Assembly: GCA_947034895.1 (NCBI GenBank)
Contig: OX344765.1
Location: 16,807,001-16,871,000, forward strand
DNA length: 64,000 nucleotides
Direction: 5' to 3'
DNA from: Rhytidiadelphus loreus
Lineage: Eukaryota; Streptophyta; Bryopsida; Hypnales; Hylocomiaceae
In this document: piece after piece, positions 24,040-36,457 of the stretch
Layout: every line of letters starts with the position of its first letter
How positions within the stretch are numbered: the stretch's first letter is position 1
Notes under the pieces: generated by a model
Databases searched by the model: none
Seen by the model: only the letters and a program-made list of their open reading frames with translations
Told to the model about the DNA's origin: nothing
Program-made: the position numbers and the translations under genes

Positions 24040-24240
24040 TTCAAAGCTTTTTGAAAAAAGTTATTCTATTGTGCCTAAATGAAAGCTAAAATTCTACCTT
24101 GAACACAATTCCTACTTTTGACTTAACTATGAGCAATTGAGTTCCTACTAATCCCCTATTAATTTATATATCCTACATGGATTGTTTCACCGCCTACCTA
24201 CCTCAACTTGTATAAAGAGTTTGTCTTTTCATCTCTTATC
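24040..24240 (+). repeat. right arm of foldback in B-class element
   Basis: Reads CTACCTTGAACACAATTCC, TTTTGACTTAACTATGAG, then CCTACATGGATTGTTTCACC and AACTTGTATAAAGAG. Inverted partner of 23610-23790. Confidence 0.75.
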
Positions 24241-24652
24241 ACACAAAAGAAATGACTTTTGAAGATATATATGAGATAATTGTCGAATATTTTGATCTCT
24301 TTGCCTTTGAAACTTTTTAAATTCAAATGTGGAAGTTAGGAATAACCAACTCATTTCTTCAAAGGAGTAGGGTAGAAGTAATTGTCTCCTTGCCATCTCT
24401 CTTTGTACTCTGTCATGAATTTATGGGTACTACAAATTGTCAGAGAAGCTTGCCCTAGCTCCTCCATTCATCAAAATCAACATTTTTCCTATAAATCCTT
24501 GAAGGCAAATCCAATTGTAAATTTTTTTTTATGGTGGAGTGGTAAGGTACTCTTTGTCTCCACATCCAAAAAAGAAATTAAGAAAATATAGTGAATATTT
24601 CCATTCTTAGCGAGCTACTTGAAATTATTGTGTTTGGTTCTTTAGGGATTAA

Positions 24653-25321
24653 AATGACCAAGAATGTGATCATTGAAGTACATTTGTTTTTTGTTTATTT
24701 GATGTTGAGGGTTAAATATATCTATGATTATAATAAGGACATCCTTTTGTGAGTTAGCTAGCATTTGGTAACTCTTTACATGTGAGGTAATAAATTGGTC
24801 AAATAGAAAGCGACAAAACTTTTCAAAATTAATTTGGTAAAAAGCCACCATGTTTCCAAGGATTTGTATTCCTTGCTCTATTTGGCCCAATAGAAAAATT
24901 GCCTTGACTTTCAATGAAAGGTCATTATTCTTTTGTAATGATTAAGTAGTCATAATTTGACCCCAATTTGAACTTATAATCTATCTTTTGAAAAGCTAGG
25001 TTCAAAGCATTCTAATGGTCTAATTTTCAAGTTGACCTTCAACTATTTGACAACACCTTCTAAACAACAACAACAATAACAAACTCAATTGATTTGGTTG
25101 ATAACATGACATTCCTAGATCTTCCCTTGTTCCTCCAACTCACCCCCAAAGCAATTGACACACCTTTTGTTCCCCAACATGGAAACCTAATCATTTGAAA
25201 AACTCTTTTAGAGTTTTGTCTAATCTTGCCGGGACATAGAGGGTCATTCTCAAAGAGCTCAAGATGTCACCCACTTCCCCTACCAAATCCAAAAAAAAGT
25301 GCAACAAATCATTTCATAGCT
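24653..25321. other. AT-rich non-coding stretch
   Basis: No gene supported; a 90-codon minus-strand frame (24642-24914) overlaps the end of the TTAA element and shows no family features. Confidence 0.45.
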
Positions 25322-25485
25322 TTAACCCTCAAAGGACGCTGAAGCCAAAAAGTGTCGAATTGATGACTTGACTTGCTTGTCCCCTGTAGAAACAAAGAAT
25401 GCACCTATTGGTTCAATAATCTAAGCTTGATTTTGGTGACTACCTTAGTCGTGTTGGTCCGCGTCCTTTAAGGCTAGCCGGTTAA
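25322..25485 (+). mobile_element. 150-bp TTAA mini-element
   Basis: Starts TTAACCCTCAAAGGACGC; the right end reads GCGTCCTTTAAGG with an extra GCTAGCCGGTTAA after it. The body (CACCTATTGGTTCAATAAT, GGTGACTACCT) is shared with 60557-60708 and a relic near 57210-57344, which defines a short subfamily. Confidence 0.7.
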
Positions 25486-25788
25486 GTAAAAGACACCCCA
25501 ATAGGCCAAAAGGAAGAAAGAAAACTCCAGCCCCTATATCTTCCAACAATTTAAAAAACTGAAGTCCCCCCCTCGTCCCCTATACTTGCCCCCCAAAGCG
25601 TCATTTTTTTTCCTTTTTATTATTGGATGTTAAATAATAATAAGATGAGTTCCAAACCTCGTCCCCCACCTGTTGGGGTGTGTTGCAGTTTGGGTGACCA
25701 ATTGACCTTGAACTCGAGCAGGAGAGGACGGGGTATGCAGGTCTGGACGGAACATTCTCACTCAGTTGCATGTTGTGTGAATCATGAC

Positions 25789-25815
25789 GCTGGTGTCTCC
25801 TTGGCAGACACCAGC
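25789..25815. other. 10-bp perfect hairpin
   Basis: GCTGGTGTCT and AGACACCAGC pair perfectly around the 7-base loop CCTTGGC. No poly-T follows, so terminator function is not suggested. Confidence 0.6.
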
Positions 25816-25830
25816 AGCACCAACGAGGGA

Positions 25831-25880
25831 GCAGTGGCTTGGCATGGCTTGGCATGGCTGGGCATGGCATGGCTGGGCTG
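25831..25880 (+). repeat. GGCATGGCTTG short tandem run
   Basis: GGCTTGGCAT and GGCATGGCTG variants alternate about five times. The complement of GGCATGGCTTGGC also occurs at 39580-39592 in the other low-copy island. Confidence 0.75.
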
Positions 25881-26523
25881 AGTGGAGTACTGTACTGGAG
25901 TCACTGGAGTGGCAGGCATTTCCAAGTCTCCTGTTCTGGGAGTAGGCTGCTGCCCATCCACTCCAGGGCTCCAGGTGCTCAGGGCTCTCAGGACAGCCGC
26001 GCCAGGGACGCTTAATTGCAAAGGACCTCATTATTATACACTATTCCACGGGGGTTCCACGGGGTCAAGGTGCAGTTTTGCCAATTATTAGACTGGCGGG
26101 ATTCACAGTTCTTTTGCAGAAGGACAGCAGCCAGGGAGGTGGAGTGGTGGACGGACCGGGAAGACTGGAACCGTTCATTGGGTGCACATCCATTATGGGG
26201 GTAGGGGGGATCACCCGCCGTCATCACCGACCATTTCGATTGATCAACATTGCTTATGGTAAGTTAACCCTTGGGTAATCTGGCCTCCCCCAAACTCATA
26301 TAAGTGAGTTTGACCATTATAATCTTGTAAGTTGTATGGTGAAAACTTGTACAATTTTTCCTAAAGTTGTCTTCCCTTATCTTCTAGCAATCTCAACGGC
26401 CACCTTGCGTGGATCTTATTTTTTGATCAATGAGACCAACTCAAGTGGTAGTTGTGGCTTGATTCCAAGATTCATGTTGGGCGCTCAATTGAGCTTGTTG
26501 ATTTTTGGGGGTGGGTGGGATAG

Positions 26524-26751
26524 GGGTGGCCAAATTATAAGGGTACGAGGAGAGACATTGTCAACACTATCACCGAATCTGTCCCCTTGGTCAATTATGC
26601 ATTTCTCAAGGAGGAACACCCAACTCTTAATACTAGGGGATGGGTTGCACGCTATGGATTCTACAACAATACGTGGCTACAAGTCTTGCCTTCTAGACTT
26701 GCCCTAGTACATTACTTGTGTATGTCAAAGATTTGTAGGTTGAAATGTTGA
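26524..26751 (+). pseudogene. unidentified coding relic, 75 codons
   Basis: Open from just after TAG at 26521-26523 to TGA at 26749-26751. It reads GWPNYKGTRRDIVNTITESV, then NYAFLKEEHPTLNTRGWVAR and YGFYNNTWLQVLPSRLALVH. The same frame continues upstream of the TAG as DSKIHVGRSIELVDFWGWVG (26461-26520), so a stop codon probably breaks one longer frame. The texture (balanced charge, aromatic residues) is protein-like, but I cannot name the family. A longer frame in another phase (26336-26707) is less protein-like. Confidence 0.35.
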
Positions 26752-29702
26752 AATCATGGACTAGTATAAAGAGGGACGCAAATTAGGAAAGAATCAATAA
26801 AGAATGAATAATTATACATGCTTAGAGCATCACCCCCTTGCATTAGTTTGAATGGCACCCCATTCTAGTTGTGACAAACTCACCACAAGGAATAACTTGG
26901 CCTAGATAGGCAAGCCCCAATTGTACCCCACCCAAGTGACTCCTCACATAACATTAATATACAATGCTAAGGAAGGGGTCTTTGCTTGTGCAAAAAGTAG
27001 GAGCCTTTAGTGTTGTAACTTCTCAATAGATTGAGAAATTACTTTAGTGATGGCTTGTTGACCACTACTTGGCATTGTTGACCTTGTGTGGAAGCCCAAC
27101 TACTATGTTCACAAATCCAACCACCAAATCACAAAACATGGCAACTAGTTCACTATTCGGCTAGCCAATGGCACTAGGCAAATTAAATTGAATCCCCCCC
27201 CCGAGGATCCCATGAAGGGATATTAAGAGCCCCAATGGGAAAGTGCAAGGGTGGTTAACAAGTTTATGCATGCCTCAAAAATCATGGGTTTAAAAAAAAA
27301 TTAAGGGCTTAAAAGTACCCCCATTGTCATTGCCTCTTGATCTCTAAGGTCAGATAACAAAAAGATTACAAGGAGTTCTCTATGAAAATGGATATGTTGA
27401 GGAATCCACCAAGCTTCTGAAAGATGACTACAAATTTTCAAAAATTGAGGAACCTACTTAAGAATATTCTATTGGCAAGACTAGGGTGGAGAATGTTTTA
27501 AGCCTCTCCCAAGCATACTTAGACCGTGTCATATACATATAGAGTATTGAAGTGGTGATGCTTTTATACAGTCAAATTGTAATTGAAACGAATATTTTCT
27601 ATTATACAAACAAAAATAAATAAGTTTTTCTTTTTCTTTTTTGCATTTATAGAGATATTTTGTAAATTTGTAAATTCAATATTATAAAATTCATTGAAAG
27701 TATCATATAAGTATATCCTTAGATTGCCCTTAGAAAATCCCATAGTCATGCATTATAGGCTTTATTACTTTACAACCATTTTGTGCCACATATAAAGTTG
27801 AAAGGAGTAGTAGAAGAAGAAGAGTAACTCTGGTCTTATGACTAGCGTGAATGAAGAGTTTGTTGGGGATAGTTCTACTATCTGAACCGTGAAGACTTAA
27901 ATAGGTAGCGGGTGCTAACCTTGGTGCGTCCTTTTGGAGGTAGACTCTATGATAAGGGGGAGTATATGTAGATGAAAGACCTCAAAAAATGGAAAAAAGA
28001 GAACAATAAAAGAAAAAGGATGAACCAATTTTCTTTGTTATACACATCAAACAACATAATTGAAACCTTGAATTTTAATAAATCATATTTAAGTAATCTA
28101 AATAAAAAATCATCATATTTAAATTTCGTAAGAAAATTTAAAGGTTATATGATTTTACTATTATATGATATAAATGTATTGATTCTTCAAAACTAACATC
28201 ATCTATACTTTAAATGTGTTTGTTTTGTTTGTTACGATGAGATCTTTCGGATCATGCATCTTTAGCAAAATGATGTCAAAAACTTTATTAAAATTTTGTT
28301 GATCTTCAAATTTACTACTTTAGTTACAAAAAGTAGATTTTATATTATCAATATTTAAAGAAAATTTGAAAAAATCAATAGCATTGTGAAAATTCAAGAC
28401 ATAATCATTGACTACATGTGATTAGTTCACAATGCTGCCAACCATGATGAATTCTTACACTTGGATAAGCCCTTGTATCTTTTCATTTTGATTCATATAC
28501 TTTATTAATTATCACTCAAATAATTATTAAATTTATGATCATTTAATATACACAAAAATGGAAACAAAAACTCATACTTAATTGTGCATTGTCTACATGC
28601 CTTTTTAATGCATAGTGATTCAGAGGTTCCAAAAGCCCTACTTGAATTAATTAGTGGAATTTTTATTTATAGGTACTTGTTGTAAACATGGCATTTAGTG
28701 ATAAGACATTATTTTTTTTAATTCCCAAACCCCACTCCCAACCAAAACCAACTAACCAACCAATCCTAATTATTTCTAATTTCAGATTGCAATTTTAGAT
28801 GCAATCAATATGGGATATATTGTTGTATTGCCGTATCTATATCCGTATAATGTAATCTATATTTGTATACGTCTTCCATATATGTCTTCCATATCCATAT
28901 CCATATCCCGGAGCGACAGCCATTGATTTTTGATAAATCAATGGTGTGGGATTTTTGGCAAATGGATGGTATGGGGGGTACTTTTGTTTATTTCTTCCCA
29001 CATCGAGCGGCCAAGGGGGTTCAAGGCAGGGTGGGTGGGTTGTTTGGTAGAGGCGTTCACATCATTTTAGGAGATAGTTGTCTAAATAATTGGATTATGC
29101 AAATTATTAAGAACTAAATGAGTAGTTAGAATTTTGTATTAGATGAGTTAGATTTTAATAAATAGAATAATAAATTTTGCACATTACAAAAAAAAAAATA
29201 TTATACATTATGGTTGGATAACTGTAATAATTTTTCTTACAAACTATTGTTCAAAACCAGATGTCATTGATATAGCAATGACTTTTATATTACTTTTGTG
29301 AATGAAATGAAATGAGGTGTATGGAAAAAGATAAATTCTATAAATAAATAAATAAACTTTGTTTTTTTGGAATCAAAGATTGATTTTGCCTTTTGATTTT
29401 TCTATTTTGCAAAGAGTGGGATTGGAAAATGTCACTTTAAAGATTTGTCTTACTTTGTCTTATGTAAGAATGGGACATGGCAAACAACATAAGACAATTC
29501 TACCTTACACTATAAAGTTTCTAAAATTGCAATATATATTCATGTGAAACAATTCAGTGTGTTCTTCGACCTTTGCAAAATACACTTGAATGAATGTAAA
29601 TGTTATCTAGAATTCCAATTGGCTTCAAAAGCAATTAATGAAAGTTTGAAGAATTTTATAGGGGAACAATGAAAGTTGAAGTATTCTGTGCTTTGAGAAT
29701 GT
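26752..29702. other. AT-rich non-coding stretch
   Basis: About 3 kb with no supported gene. The part 26800-26990 is moderately GC-rich (CACCCCCTTGCATTAG, AACTCACCACAAGG) and could be LTR-like. 28800-28915 is pyrimidine/ATATCC-rich simple sequence, and 28060-28170 is an extreme AT stretch. Confidence 0.4.
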
Positions 29703-30380
29703 TTAATCCTAAATGCCCAAACTAAATTTTTTGGCAACATAGTGATTTTAGGCAATTTAGTACAAATAGAGTTTTTATTTATTTTCTTTGAAATTTTCAC
29801 ACAACATGTGCCCAAGGAGTAGTTTTAAAGCCCAACCATTTTCATAACTTTTGACTACACAGTTTAAAAGTTATTGCATGATATGTTGTTTTCAACACTT
29901 GGTATGCAACTCAGGCAACAAAAAATAAAATTTTAAAACTAATTTTTAAGAAATAAAAACTTGAAATTAGTTCTCTAGATTTGTATATACATCTAAAGCT
30001 TTCAATCATTCCATTTTGATTAATGAGATGAAAGTTATGATGAGTTTTAGTTTCTAGGTAGTTTGTGAGTAGTTATGGAATCTCTATTCTAAGACAAACT
30101 TTGAAGTCCTTTACTTAACTCAATTTTCAATATTTTTGGAAAAAATAAATAAACATTAGGTGTAGATTGTTTATTACAACATTACAACCATTGGGATTGG
30201 AATTTTTCAATTGCATAAATAAATTGTTAACAATTTAGTATTTTGAATCATTCCTACTTCTTTCTACTAACTTATTATTTTTTTCCTATATGTTGTACAC
30301 TTCTAAATGATATGAATTTTTTCAAGCATGGAGCCAACTTTCTTTTAAGAAGATATCCAAAGAGTAGTTTGAAACCAAGT
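29703..30380 (-). mobile_element. TTAA-family relic, right third lost
   Basis: Begins TTAATCCTAAATGCCCAAAC and follows the 40095-41048 copy through GGCAACATAGTGATTTT, AAAGTTATTGCATGATATG and CCATTTTGATTAATGAGATG to CAAGCATGGAGCCAACTTT. It then stops matching. The intact word TTTTGATTAATGAG here is an empty-site reference for 52216-52792. Confidence 0.7.
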
Positions 30381-31204
30381 TTGTTTATTTTTTCATCTTT
30401 ATTTGGATCTTGAATAGTCACTGATACTAACAAAAACTAAGAAAACTTTTAAAAAATAACCAATGATAGTTGAAGAGTTTTTTGAGGTAATTTTAAAAAC
30501 ATCTAAAAAGTGTTAACAATTCTAAAAAACTAAAAAAACTAAAGTCTATAAATTTAAAAGAAGTTTAAAAATCTAAATATTTGAAATTTCATCATAAAAA
30601 AGTGTAAGATCCCATATTCTTCTCTATCAATTCTCCCTCCTAATCAAGGTGTAGATTTCCCATTAGTATGCATTCTTATCTATTGCAATATCATGATGAA
30701 TGCTTATCTTTGGTAATACTATGAGTGCGTAAATTTAAAAATTTATGTACAAATTATGAAAACTAAAACATCTAAAATTACTAATAATTTTAATTTTTTT
30801 TTAAAAACAATTAAAGCTTGTAAATTTCATCTAGTGATAAATAGACCATAGATTTACAGTTTTGGACATTTTGATAATTCATCAATTGAGAAGTCCTAAA
30901 TTTTCATCAAAGAATCATGGAAACCTAGTTTGAAGAATATAATCGCATAATCATTGTCCTCAAATTTGAAATTTAGATTTTTCTTGAAGAGTTAAAGTTG
31001 GTAATATTTACGTCAAATATATATATATTTAAATAAACTTCTTTGGGCACCAAGATAGTGGGGCCAAAGAAAATGTTGCTTAAACAAGGGTTCTTTATAT
31101 CATTATAAAATATTTCAAATCAAAATTCAAGTAGTATAATCCTTGAAAGCCCCCAAGATATCCATTCTACTTGGTGTCAATGTATACAATCTCGTTGATA
31201 AAGA

Positions 31205-31263
<59 letters not shown>

Positions 31264-31929
31264 AAAAGATTCTTCAAATGTTAGTGCATTTTGGTAAGAA
31301 AACTAGTTTTTAAACACATTTAAAAAATAGAGTCAAAATTTGAGTTTGACAAAATCATTTTCTCTTAAAGATTTTGAATTTCAAAATTCCTATTTTAATA
31401 TTAAATTTGCCAATTCCTAGTAAACTTTTATTGTAAAAATTAAAGTGATTTGATTTAGATTTGAAATTCATAAAATTTTGCACCTAAGGAATCTCATTGT
31501 GAAGAACATTAAAAAAACCATCAAATTTTTTCTTACAAATATGCTAGTAATACATTAAAATTTAATTTATAAACTAAACTAGTTTAAAAATACATAATTC
31601 CTTTCAAAGATGTTAGTTTTCACATGTGTCAATATTCAAGAGAATTATAAATCAAAGTTCTATAAAAAAAATTCATTTTCATGAAATTTTAGGTGCACCA
31701 TTATATGGTACATTGCAATGTCTTTAACGAATCTAATGTATTTGAGAAAACAAAATCACTATTTAACCCATGAGCGCTCTATAGGCCAAAATCTAGCCTC
31801 TCAAAATTGAAAGACTTCCTTGTTTGATTGTTATAATCTTTTCAACGGTATGGTCCGGTCAAATGACGTATCTCTTTCCCTAGAGATCAGGGCCTATAGC
31901 TGTAGTGAGTCATAAAATAAAAAAATATG
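30381..31929. other. AT-rich non-coding stretch
   Basis: No gene or element ends are recognised apart from the TA microsatellite at 31208. Confidence 0.45.
31208..31259. repeat. (TA)26 microsatellite
   Basis: Uninterrupted TA dinucleotides for 52 bp. Confidence 0.95.
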
Positions 31930-32152
31930 ATTGATGCAGAAATCATTGTAGATGATTAGCAATATGACTAGATCGAGTCATTATCGACGAGTTGCTTGGG
32001 ACATGAGTCATATTGGCAGTCATATGGGTTGGGGATATAATTAGCCATATTTTGTCAATGTGGTGTATACATTGACTATTCTTAGGGGCTTGACTTTTTC
32101 TTGAGCTACTTAGGCAAAGGAAAAAAATCCTAGGAGGTATATGACCTTCTGT

Positions 32153-32340
32153 AGTCATATTTTTGGCTGATGTGGAATATGACTATGGTGAATCATATTT
32201 TGGCTAATGTGGCACATGACTTTATTCAATTATATTTTTTGTTGTGTGAAGAATTACCCTTGTGAGTCATATTTTCTATTGATGTGAATAATGATTTTCG
32301 AGAATTATATTTTTGGTTGATGTGGTAGTCATGTAGAATG
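32153..32340 (+). repeat. 37/38-bp diverged minisatellite
   Basis: Units start at 32153, 32191, 32228, 32265 and 32303, each with (A/G)(A/G)TCATAT or AATTATAT followed by TTTTGG(C/T)TGATGTGG and an ATGACT-like word. Looser GTCATAT words continue from 31930 to 32480. Frames across it on the minus strand are by-products. Confidence 0.75.
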
Positions 32341-33059
32341 TTATTAGTAATTTTATTATTGAATGTAGTCATATGTTTAAAAGTATAGAGTCACATTTTT
32401 GGCATGACTGAGCATTTTGTGACTATAGCTAATCATATTTTGGCCAAAATACATTGTGAAATATGACTCAAGCAAGTGATATTCCAAATAAGTAAGAGTC
32501 ACACTTCTTACATTTGTGTATGTGGTTTGTAATTGGGGTGATTGAGGTTTACAATAGCTTCTATCATAAGCTACTATACAGTGACATTTTTTGTACATTC
32601 TAAATGAACATGATGCATTGTATTTATGCATCAACAAGGTTTTGCAACTAAGTAAAAGACTCCATCCAATTCAAAAAGAGTACATATGATTTTTGAGATG
32701 CACAAGAAACAATTATATTGAAGAGGGAAAATGCAAAAAAGAATGTGACTCTTATCAATGACATTTATTAGTCACTAACACAAAACATATCACAATGACA
32801 CTATGTAAATGTATATTCCCATGCACTTATAGAACCAATATTCTTTAGAAAAATGTGAAGATTTTGCCTCTTTGGTGTTGCAAGTAGCCTCCAATAACTT
32901 CATTCCAACTTCAAGTGCCTACATATACAATTAAGGAGGTTAATTTTTAGTGAATGAACAATATAGCTCAACCTTCAAAGATTAAGGTAACACAAATATA
33001 TAGGACAAGTTTAAGGTAAGAAAAAGTCATAACTACTATATCTCTAGAAATTGCAAATA

Positions 33060-33530
33060 AACAAGAAGAATGAATAACAATAGTGATAGAGGGAACAAGA
33101 AGCAAAAGGCAACAAGTGGTATAGAAGTAACAACAAGCAAGAGGTAAGATGCAACAAAATGCAACAAACAACAAAAAGAAGCAAGAACTAAGATGCAACA
33201 AAAAATAAGAAGAAGCATGAGTTAAGATGCAATAAAAAGAAGCTAGAAGCAAGAACTAAATAATCAACAAGAGGAAACAAGAAACAAGGAGAAAGAACTA
33301 AGAAGTAACAAGAGAAAACTAGAAGCAACAAAGAGGCAAGAACTAATAAGCAACAAGAAGGAAAACCTAAAAGGCAACAAGAAAGATGAACTAAGAGGCA
33401 ACAAGAGCCAAAATGCAACAAGAAGCAAAACCTAAGAGGCAATAAGGAAGAAAAATTAAGAAGCAATAAGAGCTAAAATGCAACAAGAAGCAAAACTTAA
33501 GAGATACCAAGAAAAAAAAATAGCCAAATG
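33060..33530 (+). repeat. purine-rich AAGCAACAAGA minisatellite
   Basis: Irregular repetition of GCAACAAGAAGCAAAACCTA, GAACTAAGAGGCAACAAGA and AAGATGCAACAAAA. The complement gives leucine- and cysteine-rich hydrophobic frames of 60-94 codons on the minus strand, which are repeat artefacts. Confidence 0.8.
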
Positions 33531-35014
33531 TTGCACTTTTGAAAGGGTGGCTATAAAAATATGGCGGCTAGGGTTTTAAAATCCTAAATTAGTGGTGGCT
33601 ACATAAAAGTGGTAGCTAGGGTTTCAAAACCCTAGTCATGTACATAACTTGCTCAAATAGTGATGTGACTTGCCCTAGTCATGCACATGACTTTTTGTAG
33701 TCATGCAACTTACTAACCAAATATGATTATAATAAACAACTAAGCTATTTTAATAACCAAATTTGATTCATGTGGATACATGTTGATACTACAGCTCCAC
33801 TAAATGTATGAAGGGAAGTTGCAAGGCCTTGAAAGCACCTACAATTGTGGACAAAAAAAGACATCCAAGCAGATGCCATGCATTTGTCAAAGAATCTATG
33901 TCCTTGTATAAAGTGAGGGGGAGCAAAAGTATTTGATAGAGGTACTATTTAAAAGCAACTTTGAAGCAAAAAAAGGGATCATGCTTTTATAGTCTATATC
34001 CTTGTAAGAACATCCAACCAACCCTCTTTTAATTGCAATACAAGCACATGCGTGCCTACGGTGCTTCAATCTTTATATGAATAATTTTGGGACTTTTGTA
34101 GGGCTTATAGAGACCCTGTATAAATGTGGCTTCTATGACATTGTTGAGAACCTTTCTAAGAACCTTTCAAACTTCAATATATGACAAGTGTAAGTGTTTT
34201 AGATACCTATATCCTTGAGATAAAGTATGCACAATGGTGTTTTCATGTTGGGCTTTGAATCCTAAGTTGAATATTTAAATGTTGTTCAATTGACATTCTA
34301 AGCAGTGAATATGTTTTTTCTAATGGTAAACTATAAGTGGTTCAAATCTTAACTAAAACTAACACAAATTATAAAAATTAGAGGTTTTGGGTGGTTTTAG
34401 TCTTTTAGATGGTTTTAGCCAATCTAGTCCAAAACTTTAGACCTCCAAATTCAAATTGAGAGATTCAAACTTTTGTTAGTTTAAGTTGTAGAATGTTGCA
34501 TGCCTATTCTAAAATCATAAAATCTTTATGATGGAATATATTTAGCAAAAATTATGGATGGATGAAGTTTTGTCTCTAATTCATCCTTCAAGACTTCATC
34601 CAACATTTTCTTCTAGTTTGTATGACTAAATTAATTATTACTTTCAAGATTGGATTCTAAATGTCACCTAAATTTTAAGGTTCCTTTATGACTTGAATTG
34701 GATGAATCTTGATATTTTTTTAATCCAAAACTAACGTTCTTGACTATCTAATTTCATCATGTGCTATCTTCCTTAACTTTCATCTATTTTTTAAAAGTGT
34801 GAAATGTTATTGAAAACCTCTAAAAGTTACCTAAATGATCTTGAGTTCAAAGTTGAATTTTGTTAAATTCTTAAAGGTCTAACTTAAATCTCTAATTTCT
34901 AATGTAACTATCATTTCTACAAGAAAAGAAATAACAAAGTGCCAAATTTAAGGACATACCTCGGAATCCATTTTTATCACATCCCCATTCTCCAACATGC
35001 ATATTGTAACCCAC
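33531..35014. other. AT-rich non-coding stretch
   Basis: No gene. The phrases GGCTAGGGTTTTAAAATCCTA and GGTAGCTAGGGTTTCAAAA-like text near 33565-33635 are a short direct repeat. Otherwise no structure seen. Confidence 0.4.
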
Positions 35015-35283
35015 GGTTGCTATTATGTGAGCTTAGGCTCTTGAGCCCATGAGCATAGGAACCTAAGCTCCTATGTTATAGGCACTTTCCATAGTTATAG
35101 AATGTTTATATTATAGGAGCCTAATTATATTATAGATGTCTATGTTATAAGCACCTTCCATAAATATAAAATGTTTATATTATAAGTATGTATGTTATAG
35201 ACATCTCCAATAGTTGTAGAGTATCTATGTGCCTAAGCTCAAGGCTCATAGGCTCACAATTCTAAGCTCACATACTAGCACTG
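35015..35283. mobile_element. GTGCTAGTATGTGAGC-family MITE, copy 3
   Basis: Starts GGTTGCTATTATGTGAGC and ends GCTCACATACTAGCACTG. The interior is made of TATGTTATAG and TATATTATAGG units in both orientations. Confidence 0.8.
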
Positions 35284-36457
35284 TTGTCAAATAACGACTT
35301 TTATAATAAGGTGTATAAATTCTATTTATGATCTGATTTTTTTCTTTCAACCTATTTCTTTCGACATCCCTCTCTTGAATTTTTTCAAATTATTTTCTAT
35401 ATTTTTCTTTCTTTCTTCTATTTTTGAGGATATTTTAGAATTGCAATCTTGACTTCTGTTACTACTAATTAATTTCTAATTATTCTAAGAATCAAACAAT
35501 TGTAATGACATAAGCCTCATAAGTGCTAACTAAGTATATACTTAAGACCTTAAAACTTCATTTGGTCAATTGTGCGTATTATAATCAACAATCTTTGTAT
35601 AATACATAGTCAAACCTCTATAAGGGGGGCAAATTAGTCTCCTATCTATGCCTAAAGCTTTGAATTGCAACTTGGAAACTATACTTCTACTTCAAATACT
35701 TGGACTCTCAATACAAATCACACTCTTCATTTACTCTTGCTCCATGGCCAATCGGCTACTCGGGTATGAATTTTTCTCACTCTTTTTCCTTGGATTAGAT
35801 TCTTCTTGAGCTTCAAGTGTTTTTCCTAAACTCCGGGACCTTCAATCTACAATTTTAGTTTAAATACATTAGATTTCATTTTGTATCAACTAATCTAATT
35901 AGCTCTCAATTTGTATCAGCTATTACAATCAATCAATATAATCAATCAACCTCACGGCAAGTCCCAATAGTAGGTTAAGGCAGGTTTGGTTTCCAACCTA
36001 GGTTCTCAAGCTTGGTTCAACCTTAGTGCTCCGATTCATCCATAGGCTTTTATTCCTCTCTAATTTTTTCCTTAATCCTCAATTTTATTTAATTGCCTCT
36101 TGTTGTTAATTGCTTTATTCTTCTCTACTGCCCTTTTAAATCCTATGAATTTTTTTTAATGTATTAATTAAAATATAAACATGTGTGTAATCTGAACCTT
36201 ATTTTTCATTATGGCCAAATTGGTGTTTTGCATGTCTATTAGTAACTTTTACCAATCGGTAGTGTAGTTTAGGAGCTTACTATTAGTAGTTGCCAATTGA
36301 GATTAGAATTCAATTGAATTCCGGTGTTAAAAGGTTAGTTCCCAATTGATAGTTATGTCATTTGGTGGCTAGGCTTATAGGTTGGCAAGTTCCAATTGTA
36401 TTTTCAGTCTTCATTGCAATGTCAAAGGAACTCTTTCTAATCACTGAAAGTAAAAAC
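35284..36457. other. non-coding stretch, possibly retroelement-derived
   Basis: 35600-36050 is less AT-rich, with CTCTATAAGGGG, CTCCGGGACCTTC and a CAATCAAT run, and it resembles LTR/leader sequence in texture. I found no TG...CA pair with a target duplication, so this stays an impression. Confidence 0.25.

Larger units (their letters stand above)
22580..24652 (+). mobile_element. 2.07-kb B-class TTAA element
   Basis: Starts TTAACCCCTAAAATTCTTTG and ends GGTTCTTTAGGGATTAA. It contains a MITE-like palindrome at 22730-22845 and a foldback (arms 23610-23790 and 24040-24240). Copies or relics are at 2285-6952, 41085-42442 and 57678-58681. The open frames inside (23000-23212, 24382-24591) recur only as repeat text, not as a conserved protein. 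No transposase. Confidence 0.8.
25640..26260. other. GC-rich low-copy island
   Basis: Base composition changes sharply to GC-rich and no mobile-element family of this window is present. It holds the simple run GGCATGGCTTGG (25831-25880), a 10-bp hairpin at 25789-25815 and a possible donor TGGTAAGTTAA at 26258. Several frames of 70-90 codons are open on both strands, but they read as low-complexity or cysteine/proline mixtures and none is convincing. It could be a promoter or untranslated leader of a lost gene, or a captured fragment. Confidence 0.4.

Noticed and set aside
25789..25815. Hairpin as a transcription terminator or small RNA gene
   Set aside because: No T tract or promoter elements accompany it, and a 10-bp stem in a GC-rich island can occur by chance.
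26258..26272. TTAACCC at 26266 as another TTAA element end
   Set aside because: No matching right end and no family text follow; it overlaps a splice-donor-like word and is probably coincidence.
32968..33466. Overlapping minus-strand frames of 60-94 codons, leucine- and cysteine-rich, looking like membrane proteins
   Set aside because: They are the complement of an AAGCAACAAGA purine repeat; hydrophobicity follows from TTG/CTT/TGC codons and frames restart at every repeat.
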